DNA of 64,000 nt from Xanthostigma xanthostigma (lineage: Eukaryota > Arthropoda > Insecta > Raphidioptera > Raphidiidae). The stretch spans positions 24,449,001 through 24,513,000 of the forward strand of contig OY754467.1 of NCBI GenBank assembly GCA_963575645.1. The letters are read 5' to 3'. The position numbers and the translations under genes were made by a program. Within the stretch, counting starts at the first letter, position 1. Each line of letters begins with the position of its first letter. Positions 37,131 to 48,182 of this stretch are shown here, one piece after another. A model generated the notes under the pieces. It searched no databases. It was not told the origin of the DNA and was given only the letters and a program-made list of their open reading frames with translations.

Positions 37131-37437
37131 CTTGGTTTTGTTTGTGTTAATTGTTAGTTTATTTTTTTTGCAGTATACATTTAATACATCTAGCTTTTTT
37201 GAGCTTCATTAAACGTGTGTGACAGTAAAACAAGATCATCCGCATACAATGAACATGTGATTTCATTATATCCATCTATGTTTAGCCCGGTTAATTTTTT
37301 ATTTAACATAAATTCTTTCAGGTCATTTAAATTAAAAAAGTGAAGTTATAAAATTGAAAAAAAGAATATATGAGAAATATATATAATATATAAATATCAA
37401 GTTGAATAAAATGGAATAGAAAAATAATTGCACTGAC

Positions 37438-37502
37438 GTCGGAAGGGATCGAACCCAGGACCTTGTCACTACTAGACCTAGGGTTTATCCACTGTGCCAT
37501 GG
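37438..37502 (-). repeat. tRNA-like promoter region of repeat A
   Basis: On the minus strand ATGGCACAGTGGATAAAC resembles an A box and GGGTTCGATCCC is a B box, preceded by GGTCCT. The T-stem and acceptor stem do not pair properly, so this is a tRNA-derived SINE-type region, not a working tRNA. Confidence 0.65.
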
Positions 37503-37974
37503 TAGAGTTCTAGATGTAAGCCTGCATCGTGGTATAGAAGTATAGCGCTTATTCTACGGTAATTTACTCTAGTAATTATTTTTTTACTATTTGCTGTCAA
37601 AAATAATACAAAATAAAACTGTTTATTAAAATTAAACTACTAAACACATTTCAGTGAATTTAAATAGGGTTCTGGTCTGATAGTAAATAAAGTGAATAAA
37701 ATATAAATCACAGCGATCCGACCAAAATTGCGATCTGTAGAGCTCAGACGTACATACGTACGTTCAGACCAACCAACAACTGCTGTTCGTGATTTTCAAT
37801 TACAATTTTAGTAGTAATTATGAACTAGAATCGATGTAAAAGTGGTCCTGTTTTATAGACCAAAATCTTTTCTTTTCATTGGATTTCGTGTGAAAATAAC
37901 TGAGATATAACTTCTTTTATGAATGGAAGTTACATACCGCTAGTGTAGCGGTATGTGCAATAATAGAGTATATT

Positions 37975-38375
37975 ATGTAAGAAGGTGACCGAGCTTTGCT
38001 CGGAAAGTTAAACAAAATACTGATACTCAAATACGTATTTATTTTAAGTCTCACTTGCATAGTAATTAAAGTTTAACTGTCATAATATTTTGAAAACAAT
38101 TGTTTCATTGTTTGTATAAAATTCCAAAACCTACTTACAATATTTAAGTATTTTCATACGTCAAAAAATTGATTTTTTTAATGTTAAAATTTGTAAGAAA
38201 ACGATTTTTTCTAGAGATGAGACCTAGCTAAAACGATTTTTTGGCCCCCAAAATCCCTGTGCAGTAAATTTAATCCAAATCGTTAGGGCCGTTTTCGAGA
38301 AAATATTTAGAGACATAGGTAGATAGGTACATAGGTAGATACAAGATTAGCTCGTTTAATAATATAGGGATGAAA
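37975..38375 (+). repeat. Insect repeat, GTGACCGAGC type
   Basis: It begins AAGGTGACCGAGCTTTGCTC, has ATCGTTAGGGCCGTTTTCGA inside and ends near AGCTCGTTTAATAATATAGG. From memory this is a common insect non-autonomous repeat. No coding region. Confidence 0.55.
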
Positions 38376-38399
38376 ATGATGTAAATGACAAAATAAAAA

Positions 38400-38783
38400 C
38401 TGCAGTTAGCGAGCTATTTATCAATCACACGAGTCATAATATAGATATTTTCGATATATATTAATTTTTTTTGGACGCACCTTCTATAAAAATAACGTTT
38501 TTTACATAATTTTCATTTTTCAATATTTTTGACAGTTCCAACTTCACATCCATTTGGTTGTATAGGAAAATTACACCTAATATGGATTGTCATATTATAC
38601 TTTTAATAATAACTGACAGGTCATTTATGGAAATTTCTGTTGAATTGATTGGATTGCATTTCTCTGTTTTACTTTACGCTCTAGTGCTAAATGGGTCATT
38701 GCAATTGTACGACAGCTATTCAAACATTAAAAACAACAATTTTATATAAGTGCGTGCAAAATAGTAAAGCCTGCGTATCTAGA
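38400..38783 (+). repeat. Ancient dispersed repeat, copy 3 of 4
   Basis: Contains CGAGTCATAATATAGATA, AATATTTTTGACAGTTCC, GAAATTTCTGTTGAATTGAT and TTTTACTTTACGCTCTAGTG. The Harbinger-like element inserted right after it separates it from copy 4. Confidence 0.55.
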
Positions 38784-38786
38784 TTA

Positions 38787-39277
38787 GGGGTCATCCATAA
38801 ATTACGTCACACGTTAATGGCGGGGAGGGTATTACCGGAATGTGACATAGTGTGACAAGGGGCAGGGGGGTCAAAAGCTTTGTGACGTCACATGTTAAAA
38901 TTCAAAATCCATAACGCGAAATTTATATGTGAATAAAAAACTTTAAAAATTTACAAACTTGATCTATATCTATTAATAATTTAGCACTCTCCTTATGAGA
39001 TTATCTCTCAAGCAACAACTGTTAACTTTTAGAGCGGCGTTGTTATCTAAAATATTTGACTTTATGTTGATTTAATTAAAGATGATTTAATAGAAATAAG
39101 AAAAAAATAAAAATAACTGTTTTCTTTTGATTATTTTTAAATACATGCATAAATTTGAAAAATGTGTGACGTCACATCAGGGGGGAGGGAGTTCTGAAAA
39201 AAAACCTGTGACAAGGACGGGGCGAGGGGTTAAAAAGTCCTAAAATTATTGGTGTGACGTAATTTATGGATGGCCCC
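38787..39277. mobile_element. Harbinger-like miniature element, 491 bp
   Basis: The ends GGGGTCATCCATAAATTACG and (inverted) GGGGCCATCCATAAATTACG continue to GTCACAC. A TTA duplication flanks them (38,784-38,786 and 39,278-39,280), which fits PIF/Harbinger elements. Inside, GTGTGACGTCACAT and G-rich tracts are mirrored from both ends. No transposase. Confidence 0.8.
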
Positions 39278-39280
39278 TTA

Positions 39281-39730
39281 TACCTAATGCAATATTTTAT
39301 GTGTGAGTTGTGACATTAGGGGAAAACGACTGTCGGTAAGTTTTATCAGTCACACAAACCATAAAAGTATTACATTTGAGATACCTACTATATTTTTTAC
39401 ACGTACCTCCTTTAAAATAGCTGATTTTGACTTCATAATAACATACCTGACAGCTGTCATATTCTGTGTGTGCGGTCATATTACATTTAATTTGAGTCGT
39501 TATCGAAAACTTTGCCTGCTTTGTGTGGTATGCACGAAGTCGTATGCTATCTCTGATCAGTCTATAGAATTAAACGGTAAGTGACAGGTCGCTATTAAAA
39601 ATTTCTGTTGAATGCTAAGATAGCATTTTTTTTTTGTTTTTTCTACGCACGGACTAGGACATTTTACTATCGCAATATAGGCATGATAAGCAACAATTTT
39701 ATAGGAGACTGTGCAAAAATACTCCGTATA
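39281..39730 (+). repeat. Ancient dispersed repeat, copy 4 of 4
   Basis: Shares CACAAACCATAAAAGTATTA, TGCGGTCATATTACATTTAA, GTGACAGGTCGCTATTAAAA and AAATTTCTGTTGAATGCTAA with copy 3. The CTTTACGC block is degraded to TTTTCTACGCACGGACTAG. Confidence 0.5.
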
Positions 39731-39819
39731 TTAATATTTTTTCTTCAAAAAATTATTAAGGAAACATAATATATTTTAAATTCTTGGAGAGGTACAGGAG
39801 TAGTTTGGATTATCCATCT

Positions 39820-40352
39820 TTAAATAACGAAAGTAGACCAAATCCAAAAATTTATTGAAACTTTAAAATTACACGATCGTTTCGGCAATTTAAGCCATCA
39901 TCAGTAGCTATTTTATAAGAAATTAATATTAGAACACCACATTAATTAAGTACTCAAACAATTAAAACTATTAAATTATATTTGAAAAACAAAATGTTTT
40001 TACGTAAAGGAGAAAAACAGTATACGTCTGTAAGAAGTTCCATTTTCCAAGTTCAACATCGAACTTCTTACAGACGTATACTGTGTTTCTTCTTTACGTA
40101 AAAACAATTTGTTTTTTAAATATAATTTAATAATTTTAATTGTTTGACTACTTAATTAATGTGGTGTTCTAATATTAATTTCTTATAAAATAGCTACTGA
40201 TGATGGCTTAAATTGCCGAAACTTTGTTAATGTCGTGTTCTAATATAAATTTCTTATGAAATAGCTACTGATGATGGCTTAAATTGCCGAAACGATCGTT
40301 TAATTTTAAAGTTTCAATAAATTTTTCGATTTGGCCTACTTGCGTTATTTAA
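39820..40352. mobile_element. Inverted-repeat element with internal duplication
   Basis: TTAAATAACGAAAGTAGACC at the left and its inverse at the right start arms of about 220 bp that meet around CATTTTCCAAGTTCAACATC near 40,048. The right arm holds a second partial copy of about 75 bp containing CTACTGATGATGGCTTAAAT and TGCCGAAAC (near 40,190 and 40,265). The phrase CCGAAACGATCG...GATGATGGC resembles termini seen in Penelope-like elements, so a Penelope-derived head-to-head structure is possible. Confidence 0.7.
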
Positions 40353-40354
40353 AA

Positions 40355-41175
40355 ATATTTTAAAAACAAATTATTATTATAAGTACTTATGGCACAATGA
40401 ATCGCAAATCTGAAACAAGTTTTTAGTTTTTTACGTCAGTTGTAAATAACAAAAACTATTTTATCTGTGTTTGTAATTCACCGTGATTGATGAATAAATT
40501 TTGATTAAATGGTCGTTTATCTCATTTTGTTAAAATAAAAATGATTGAGTAGCAATGTCCAATATTTCTACAAAATTCTTACTGAAGAGTTGATAAAAAT
40601 CATGTTATCTGTCTGATAGATTTTTTATTAATAAAGGTAACGAATTTAATTTTGGAATCACTCTTTGTGAACCAATTTTAGTGAAGTTTGATAAAAAAAT
40701 TCTTAAAATTTTAAGCTACATATAATTGCTGAGTATTTTTTTTCTTCTTACACTTCATTAGCCATTTGGATGATAGTGTCTTAAATAAAGGTTGATCCGT
40801 TCGTTCCTAATACTCTTTGACGGAATAATAAATTAATGCAACCCTAAGCAAGTTATTGCTGCAGTTGCAGTATAAACTTTAATTGCAAATTGAAATTACT
40901 GCTTATTTACTAGGTAATAATATTGGCATTATATTGTATTCAATTCAGTTGTATTTTCTGAAATGTAGGACACCGAATCAGCACATTAAATTTTGTCAGA
41001 CAGAGAGATGTAGGTAGAATATCCTGAAACATATTATTATATTCTATAATATACAGTGTGTCCCATCGATATTGCATGTATAAAATAAATAATCTTTTAT
41101 TTGGCATTTATATTCTCTATTTTATTAAGTTTTAATAGTTAAACTTTGGGCTGCAAAAAGAATTAATAGAAAATC
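40355..41175. other. Gene-less AT-rich stretch
   Basis: Nothing supported apart from ACAGTGTGTCCCATCGATAT near 41,054, which looks like a single mariner-type end without a partner. Confidence 0.4.
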
Positions 41176-41179
41176 GGAA

Positions 41180-42146
41180 TCTATATATAATATAAAAGGA
41201 GAAGCTGACTGACTGACTGACTGACTGACATATCAACGCAGGGCCTAAACTATAAGGCTTAGAAACTTGAAATTTTGTACAGGGGTTCCTTTTATAACGT
41301 AGGGGAGCACTAAGAAAGGATTTTTGGAAATTCATACCCTAAGGGGGTAAAAAAGGGGTGCAAAGTTAGTATGAAACTTTCCGTTTTTGAAGTTATTCGA
41401 TTAAAACCACTGGAGGGAGTGGGCTAAAATTTGACACACAGATAGTTGTTATGACGTAGCCATCCGCAAAGAACGGATTTTTGAAAATTCAACCCCTAAA
41501 AGGGTGTAACGGGGGTTCAAAATTTGCATGGAGAAATCATATAAGATAGATTTATCAATTCGAAAATGCGCAGGATTGCTCCTATGAACAAATAAATAAA
41601 CACGTGTTCCGAGATTTTTTAAAAACAACCCCGTCAGAGGGTGAAAAAAGGTAAATAGTCTAAAAATCAACATGGGTGTCATTTTCAAGGTTTGTCGGGA
41701 CGTTGATCACGTGAATGTCATCAATTTTGCAATTTATTACACTTGAACAGAAAAATTCTAAAAAGTCATAATTTATTATTAATTTGTACTGATCTAAATA
41801 ACAATTTTTTCCCGCGATTAAGATGGATCACGATAAAATGTGACAGTAGTTTCCTTTTATGACGTAAGCACCCGTTAAGAAGGGGTTTTATGTTGTTGTT
41901 TAGTTTGAAGAGGACATTCTTTGGAGATAAATATCACCCCCATCCCCAACTCCTGCACAGGAATGAGGGTGACTTGGACATTTTTAGGAACACCTATTTT
42001 TATCACAAAAATTATAACTTTTCGGGAAAACATGTGCAATATTTGCCTGAAAGATTTTTTTACTCGATGCCTCCCTCAACCCCTAATCTGCATGTCAAAA
42101 GTTGATTTCTATCTCAATCGCGGGCGTAGCCGCGGGTAGCGGCTAG
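41180..42146 (+). mobile_element. Non-autonomous Helitron, 967 bp
   Basis: It begins TCTATATATAATATAAAAGG after an A and ends GCGGGTAGCGGCTAG before a T, the A|TC...CTAG|T insertion pattern of Helitrons. A hairpin CGCGG-GCGTAG-CCGCG sits just upstream of the CTAG end. A (GACT)n run follows near 41,206-41,229. Blocks such as TTATGACGTAGCCATCCGCA and TTGAAAATTCAACCCCTAAA are repeated in variant form inside (41,290, 41,450 and 41,860). No RepHel protein is encoded, so it depends on helicase supplied from elsewhere. Confidence 0.85.
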
Positions 42147-42967
42147 TAAACAATAATTGTTAGTGTAGTAAGCATAAGATCGTAACCATTGATGGGCAGC
42201 TATGTTTCTTACAAAAAATAGTAGGAAATTGTGAACACGTTGAATTATGAATATTATGTTAAATTTTAAACAACTTTTTTAGTTCGCAGTGACGCAGATT
42301 TTCTGTAACGGAAATGCGGTTAAGGAAATATCTTATGCGCATGACATATGTAAGGCTGCTGTTAGTACGACATATTTATGTGCTGCGTACCAATACCTTT
42401 TTAGAGTCGAGTTAAATCAAAGAAATAGTGTAGACCAGCTGCTTTGGTACGTGGTTAGCATCATTCCTCAATAACTCGTGTGTAACTAGACCACCATTAA
42501 TTTTAATACGATTCCAAATTCACAAGGGGGGAGGATGGTACTAATTTAGGTCGAAATTCATTTTTTAGAATTGTACAATACTTTTTGAGTTTTGAGGTAT
42601 CCCGAGTCTAAGAAACATGTTTTGGCTTGATGGATTTTAAGAAATAAGGTATCGCAAAATAGGGTCAGCGAATCAGAAAATAGATAAGGAATAAAAAATA
42701 TAGTTGGCAAAACCAAAAGTGCACATCCCGCAATTTTCCACTGTATGATAAAAAAATAACAATTAAAAAATATTTTTAATAAATTTAACAAGATTTAAAA
42801 ATTTAAAGAAATAAATAATTAAAAATTGAAAAAATATTTTTTTTTAAGTTTGCAAAAATAAAAAAAATTAAGAACTAAGTATACATAATATAATATATAA
42901 TTAATATCAAGTGGAATAAAATAAAACAAAATAAAAAGAAAAAAAAAAGAAAAAAATCAATGATATC

Positions 42968-43035
42968 GTAAGGATTCGAACCCAGGACCTTGCCCTTGGG
43001 GATCCGACGGCATAACCATTGCGCCACGGCTGCCT
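42968..43035 (-). repeat. tRNA-like promoter region of repeat B
   Basis: On the minus strand GTGGCGCAATGGTTATG is a good A box and GGGTTCGAATCC a good B box, with GGTCCT between. The T-stem pairs poorly, so this is a SINE-type region and not a functional tRNA gene. Confidence 0.65.
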
Positions 43036-43289
43036 AATACGTCTAGTGGTGTTATCACGGTATACAAGTGTAGCACTTGTTTTATGGATTACACTGTATT
43101 TACCAGCAATTATTATATTGTTTTAAACTATTACCTAGCTGTCAAAAATAATAAAAAATAAAACTGTTTATAAAAATTAAACTACTGAACACATTTTAGT
43201 GAATTTAAATAGGGTTCTGGTCTGATAGTAAACAAAGTGAATAAAATATAACCCAAGGCAATCCGACCAAAATTGCGATCTGTAGAGTC

Positions 43290-43342
43290 GTGACGTACGT
43301 ACATACGTACGTACATACGTACGTACGTACATACGTACAGAC
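43290..43342 (+). repeat. ACGT-rich microsatellite
   Basis: ACGTACGTACATACGTACGT continues for about 50 bp inside repeat B. Repeat A has only a short form (ACGTACATACGTACG near 37,750), so the tract expanded or contracted after the copies split. Confidence 0.85.
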
Positions 43343-43966
43343 CAACCGACAACTGCTGTTTGTGATTTTCAATTACAATTTTAATAGTATTTATGAACTC
43401 AAATTGATTTAAAAATGGTTCTATTTTATAGATTAGAATCTCCTCTTTTCAAAAAGCTTCAATTTGAATGGATTTCGTGTGAAATTAACTTAGATATAAC
43501 TTCTTATATGAACGAAAGTCAGCTCTGACGCACAAAGCGATAATAAAGCACATACCGCTAGTTTAGCGGTATGTGCAATATTGTTATTATGTATATCAAA
43601 ACGGGTATCAAATAGGTATATACCTATATAACACTTTTGTGCTACCATTTTGACACAAACTACAAAAAAAGTAAAAAAAACTCGAATACGTAAAAATGAC
43701 TAGGCAACTAAAGGGAAGAAATTAAAAAAAAAACAAGAAACCCGACTGCAAAAAATGAAATAAATTACTAAAAATAGGATAATTAAGTCCGAAATTCTCA
43801 ACATGCAACAGGTGAGGACCCATTCAAAAACAAAAGAAAGAGACAAATAGGTCTCCACCTACCGCACGATTTTCCGATTTGTTTTCCTATTTTTAGTAGG
43901 TAATAAATTTATACTAATATACTATATCTATAATAAATACTTACCATACTTACCTATCTAATAATA

Positions 43967-44655
43967 GCCTAGACGGCGAGGAGGTAAAAACGTTAAAAAG
44001 TGCATTATTTGGAAAAAATTAATTCTAACCGATTTTATAACGATTGAATATTGGAAAAGTTATATGGTTTTATACGTTTGTCTAACGGGATACTAAAGTT
44101 GAATGGATTTGTGATTTTTCTGGCTTGGTCCGACCAGCGAAACTCGTTTGTGAAAAAAATGGCGGAATTTGCAATTAAGGAAACAAAAAAACGGTGATAG
44201 TTAATTACTCGAGAAGTAATTGACCGATGACGCTAAAATGATTCATGCATGTTTGGGTCAACATAGACATTATTTTTGAGAATTTTCAGCCATCTATGTG
44301 CGGTCATTTTTTAGTAAAAAAATAGTGAGAAAAACGTGTTTTTTAACTTTCGGGGCTATTTGCAAGTTAACAATTGCACTTAGCGACCTCTGTCAGTGCT
44401 CATTTTTTAGGAAATTTCATAAGGAACAACTTTCTCAATGCATATGTTATAATAAAAGTCAAGAGGAACGGAGATATTAAAGGAAATAGAGAAAAAAGCA
44501 CTATTTTCGTCACTAATTGTCAATTATAAAATCAAGCACACCAACAATTTGTAAGCAAACTTAGGGGGCTGAACTACACCCTAAAACGAAGCGATTCCAA
44601 CAATAATCTCGCCTGTGCCTGAAAAATACACCCAAAACTCCTCGCCGTCTTGCCT
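43967..44655. mobile_element. Inverted-repeat element, AGACGGCGAGGAG ends
   Basis: AGACGGCGAGGAG begins at 43,971 and its inverse ends at 44,650, with GCCT or GGCA just outside. The interior (for example GTTAATTACTCGAGAAGTAA) encodes no transposase. The terminal repeats are short (13-17 bp) and the target duplication is unclear, so the superfamily is not assigned. Confidence 0.5.
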
Positions 44656-44854
44656 ATAAGTAAAATTACCATTATATTATTCATAAATTTGTAATTTTTG
44701 CAGTATTGTGATGATAACCACAGCAAACAATTGTAATCATTTTGTAGTGATAATGGCCACAGCAGCCGATTTACTTGTTTTTTTTTTGTTAAAATAAAAA
44801 AAAAGTTATTTTTGTGCAGTCAGCTTTCTTGTTCTTTATTTAATTGTTATTTCA

Positions 44855-44940
44855 ATTATAATGGCATACTTTTCATAACGAATTATATATTTATTTTGTT
44901 CTTTTTTGCAAGAAAGTTTCCTAAAAATTTTTTTTCTCAA
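44855..44940 (-). repeat. Remnant of the GCGCATGCGC-type monomer
   Basis: ATAATGGCATACTTTTCATA and GCAAGAAAGTTTCCTAAAAA match the AT-rich part of the array monomer. The palindromic core is missing. Confidence 0.5.
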
Positions 44941-45689
44941 GATCTAGCGAAAAGAAATTGATTAGATAACTGACCCCTATGTTTTGGTTAATTTTTTCAT
45001 ATGAAAGCATTTAACCACATATCATATTTAACCGCGTTAACCGCGTAGTCACACGCGTAACAGTGTTATTTTAATTATTATACGTCAAGTATCATTATTT
45101 TTGAAGTTGCAATGGTCCTATCATTCAATTAACTGAATTTTTCTCTGTCGTTTAGTATTATCTGTTTTAACCTCCTGATTTTATATAAAATTTTTGTAAT
45201 ATATCACGAAATTTCCAGTAATAAACTGCAAAATTTAATAAAAAAGCTTTTTACTGTCATACTGTGGCGATTCGCATAGGTACTCTTACATATATGACTA
45301 AGAAACATGTGTGTGAAAGACGGTTCTGCGGATGCAGAGTGTTTTCAGAACCATAAAACAAGCTATGTGCGTGTTCCTTCTTCAGCTCCATTCACGGTTT
45401 ATTACTTAATAATACGTGCGCAAGTTGTATTGTAAAAACGTCTTATATACCTGTACAAAAACTATTTCTTTTCTTAATTTTTCTATAAAACATGTAATAA
45501 AATGTTGCTCTTTGTTTCATACCACTAAGTTTTACTGACTACAATTTTCTACATTTTCTAGGGTTTCTAGATAATAAAATCTTGTTAAAAAAATGAGTTT
45601 TATAAATTTTATATTGTTCATAAAAGTATATTTTAGATTTATTTATATGAGATTAGCCGTGCTCAAAAAGCTAGTAAAAATTAACGAAA

Positions 45690-46080
45690 CAATGCTATCT
45701 TCTAAAACACTACCCAGTGTTTCCTCTTAGCATTTTTATAACAAACATGTTTTTTTGAAAGTTATAGAGTAGGGAAAAATTTGTCATTAATATTAAAAAG
45801 CTATTTTCAAATCACGTCAAATCTATATGATGAAATTTAAATATCAACTATTGTTATTAATTTTGACGATTTTTAGTTCGCAATCCGATGCAAAAGTTTA
45901 CTTTTCAACAATAAAAAACAAATACCCGTTCACAACTGACATCTATGTAGATTATAGATATTTGTAGGTGTTGTCCACAAGCAATTCTAAAATATCACCA
46001 ACATATTACTACTTTTTTTAAATATCAAGGGTTGTTCAAACTTTCCGACTGCCTAATGATTCCTTACTACCCTGTGCTAT
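45690..46080 (+). repeat. Diverged dispersed repeat, copy 1
   Basis: Shares an ordered set of words with 49,555-50,045: ACTACCCAGTGTTTCCTC, TTTTATAACAAAC, TTTTGACGATTTTTAGTTCG, GATGCAAAAGTTTACTTTTC and AATGATTCCTTACTACC. No coding region. Confidence 0.55.
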
Positions 46081-46881
46081 TCTGTATGGTTAATGCAAAA
46101 ATTTAAATACTGTTAATTTTTTCACTTTCTAACAAATTTAACATCACATATATGTTAAAGTGTGACATAAGTTTAAAAGTGCTTTTAATCTTGACAGTGA
46201 CCATAATTAATTGAGTCACTAATGTAGTATCATAAAATAACATTAGTAGTGTGTGAAACTATGAAAATCATAGACCTATGTCGTTAGTTCACTTCATCAT
46301 GAGCTATAATGCTATTTGCGTCTAAAAAGTAGGAAATAATGATACACACGGAAGCTGTGTTGTGTCTAAATATAAAGACGACTATGAAACAATTTTTCTT
46401 AATATACAAATTTATATAAAAGGAAAGAGTAACGTTTTAATGTTGTTATTTGTTTTGTTTTTTTTTTTTAATCTGACAAAGCACATGACATGAACACATG
46501 TTTTGATTATCATATTTACAAAGAAAACGGACACATATAATAAAATATAAAAGTTTTTAAAGTGAACCAGCAATACAGATTGTTCCTTATCTAGTAGTAA
46601 GCTAATGTACTTTTAATTAAAAAAAACATGTTTTTAACATTATAATTCTGTTTTAAGTTTTAAAATTGAATTGTACCTACATATGTAATATGATTTCTAT
46701 GGGATAATTAACTAGAGCAAATATTGCTTAAAATTCATCAAATTCAGCTTTAACATGACTCTTCCACTGTTTTTTTAACATTTGTTGTGAATATTTCACA
46801 TAAGTATGTGAATTTTGAACTTTAGGCAAGCTAATTTTTAATTAGCCTTTAAAAAAACAAACACATACGAATACTTGTATA

Positions 46882-47052
46882 CAGCGTGTATTACAAGATT
46901 CACAGGGAAAACACTTGTAGTGAAAATACATTTTTAAAAAACCTGTGGTCCATTGGTCGTCTTTTCATGCTTAAAAAATATGTATTCTCCCTTTGTGACG
47001 CTACTCACATTACGTAATGTCCTTGTTTATTCTTCTTTTAATATACATCCTG
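46882..47052. mobile_element. Mariner-type miniature element, 171 bp
   Basis: CAGCGTGTATTA and the inverse of the right end CAGGATGTATATTA lie between TA dinucleotides (46,880-46,881 and 47,053-47,054). Similarity between the ends is short, so this is a tentative call. Confidence 0.45.
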
Positions 47053-47059
47053 TATACTT

Positions 47060-47675
47060 TTTAGTTCTTACGCGTAACATTTTTCTAGTATCTAAATTCA
47101 TCAAACAAAAATCGAACGTAACGCAAAGATAAAAACTTTTGTGATGTATTATATAAGTTTAACAAAAGCCAATATTACACTTTGATCTTCGTGTAAGAAT
47201 TTTGGATATTCTCAGCACGTAGACTATGTTCAAAGACATTATTCTGTAGTTGCCTCTTGTTAGAAATACGTCGACTGTGAACACGAGTCTTGTGTTCACA
47301 AAACAAAGACACCTCTGCCAAGACATAATAATATGTTTAGTTTAGAACTTGTTTAAACGAAATTGACTTATCACCCGTTAAACCATCGATGAGTGACCGG
47401 TCAATAAATAACACATCCGAAAATTGTCTCTGTCATCGCTTGCAATATAATTAATAAAAAAATAAATGACTGCACTAATTTATATTTGCATTATTAATAA
47501 TTTTAAAGCAGTTTTTAATTCTACGACAAATCCAGATACTTTTGTTAAGTTTTATTGTCATTGAATAAAGCTTAATAGCTTAGTTTGGGAAATAGCCTCT
47601 TCATTGAATTAGATTCACAAATTTAATACCGGTTTACTGATTCACCTAGTAATTAAATAATCGTAAATAAAAGAT
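47060..47675. other. Gene-less AT-rich stretch
   Basis: Nothing supported. Confidence 0.4.
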
Positions 47676-47678
47676 ATA

Positions 47679-47896
47679 ATAAAATATTTTTAACAAAAAA
47701 ATTGAACCGACTTCAAAAAAGGCACTAAAAATTAAAAAATAATTGCGTATTGAAATGTTTTGGAGTCGGTGTAGTTCTCGGAATAGATTTCATTTTGGCT
47801 GACACCGACTCCAAAACATTTCAATACGCAATTATTTTTTACTTTTTAGTGCCTTTTTTGAAGTCGGTTCAATTTTTTTGTTAAAAATATTTTATT
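47679..47896. mobile_element. Foldback miniature element, 218 bp
   Basis: Arms of about 95 bp starting AATAAAATATTTTTAACAAA are almost perfectly inverted around a loop of about 29 bp (GTTCTCGGAATAGATTTC). Each arm holds GAACCGACTTCAAAAAAGGC, a phrase common at insect retroelement tails. It may be an inverted duplication of such a tail. Confidence 0.8.
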
Positions 47897-47899
47897 TTT

Positions 47900-48182
47900 C
47901 TCTTTTTAGTGTTAATCTAACACTAAAAATCGGTGAACATACATAAAAAAACATTATGCATGCCTTTGAAATTTGAGAGTTTCCTTCGATTTCTCCGGGA
48001 TCCACCATCAGATCCTGACTTGGTTCCGATGGGACCACCTCGGAAGTGCACTCTTTCGAATAAAAAAAAAATTTGAAAATCGGTCCATAATTGACGGAAA
48101 AATCGGTGAACATACATAAAAAAAAATATATATATACAGACGAACACAGAACCTCTTCCTTTTTGTTGAAATCGGTTAAAAA
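47900..48182. repeat. Insect retroelement-type fragment
   Basis: AAATCGGTGAACATACATAA occurs twice (near 47,927 and 48,101) around a block with GATTTCTCCGGGATCCACCA and TCCGATGGGACCACCTCGGA, a phrase I recall from insect repeats. Ends next to the 48,183 miniature element. No frame of interest. Confidence 0.5.

Larger units (their letters stand above)
35816..37334 (-). mobile_element. 5'-truncated LINE with 14-bp target duplication
   Basis: AAAAAGTGAAGTTA at 35,802-35,815 and again at 37,335-37,348 flanks the insert exactly. The minus-strand 3' end carries a simple (TAAG)n tail, seen as ACTTACTTACTTACTT on the plus strand. The 5' side is truncated within the reverse transcriptase, just before the SLYADDLVLLS motif (about 37,227-37,260). 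Downstream come the reverse transcriptase thumb, an alpha-helical region and a C-terminal cysteine motif. It looks like an I/Jockey-group LINE. Its frame is broken several times. Confidence 0.85.
35752..37962 (-). mobile_element. tRNA-like repeat A, interrupted by a LINE
   Basis: It begins TAGTTGGCAAAACCAAAAGT and ends in the hairpin CATACCGCTA-GTG-TAGCGGTATG. It is the same element as 42,701-43,580, with high identity from about 37,600 to the end (for example AAATAGGGTTCTGGTCTGAT). About 1.5 kb of LINE sequence has inserted near its left end. Without that insert it is about 680 bp. The strand given is that of its tRNA-like boxes. Confidence 0.75.
42701..43580 (-). mobile_element. tRNA-like repeat B, uninterrupted
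   Basis: Same ends as repeat A: it begins TAGTTGGCAAAACCAAAAGT and ends in the hairpin CATACCGCTA-GTT-TAGCGGTATG. It has no LINE insert and so acts as an empty-site comparison for repeat A. About 880 bp, partly through extra A-rich sequence and a microsatellite. It encodes no protein. The 3' hairpin and tRNA-like region suggest a SINE-like or composite element. Confidence 0.75.

Noticed and set aside
42968-43035. A functional tRNA gene on the minus strand
   Set aside because: A and B boxes are good, but T-stem and acceptor stem pairing fail, and a sister copy shows it is part of a dispersed element.
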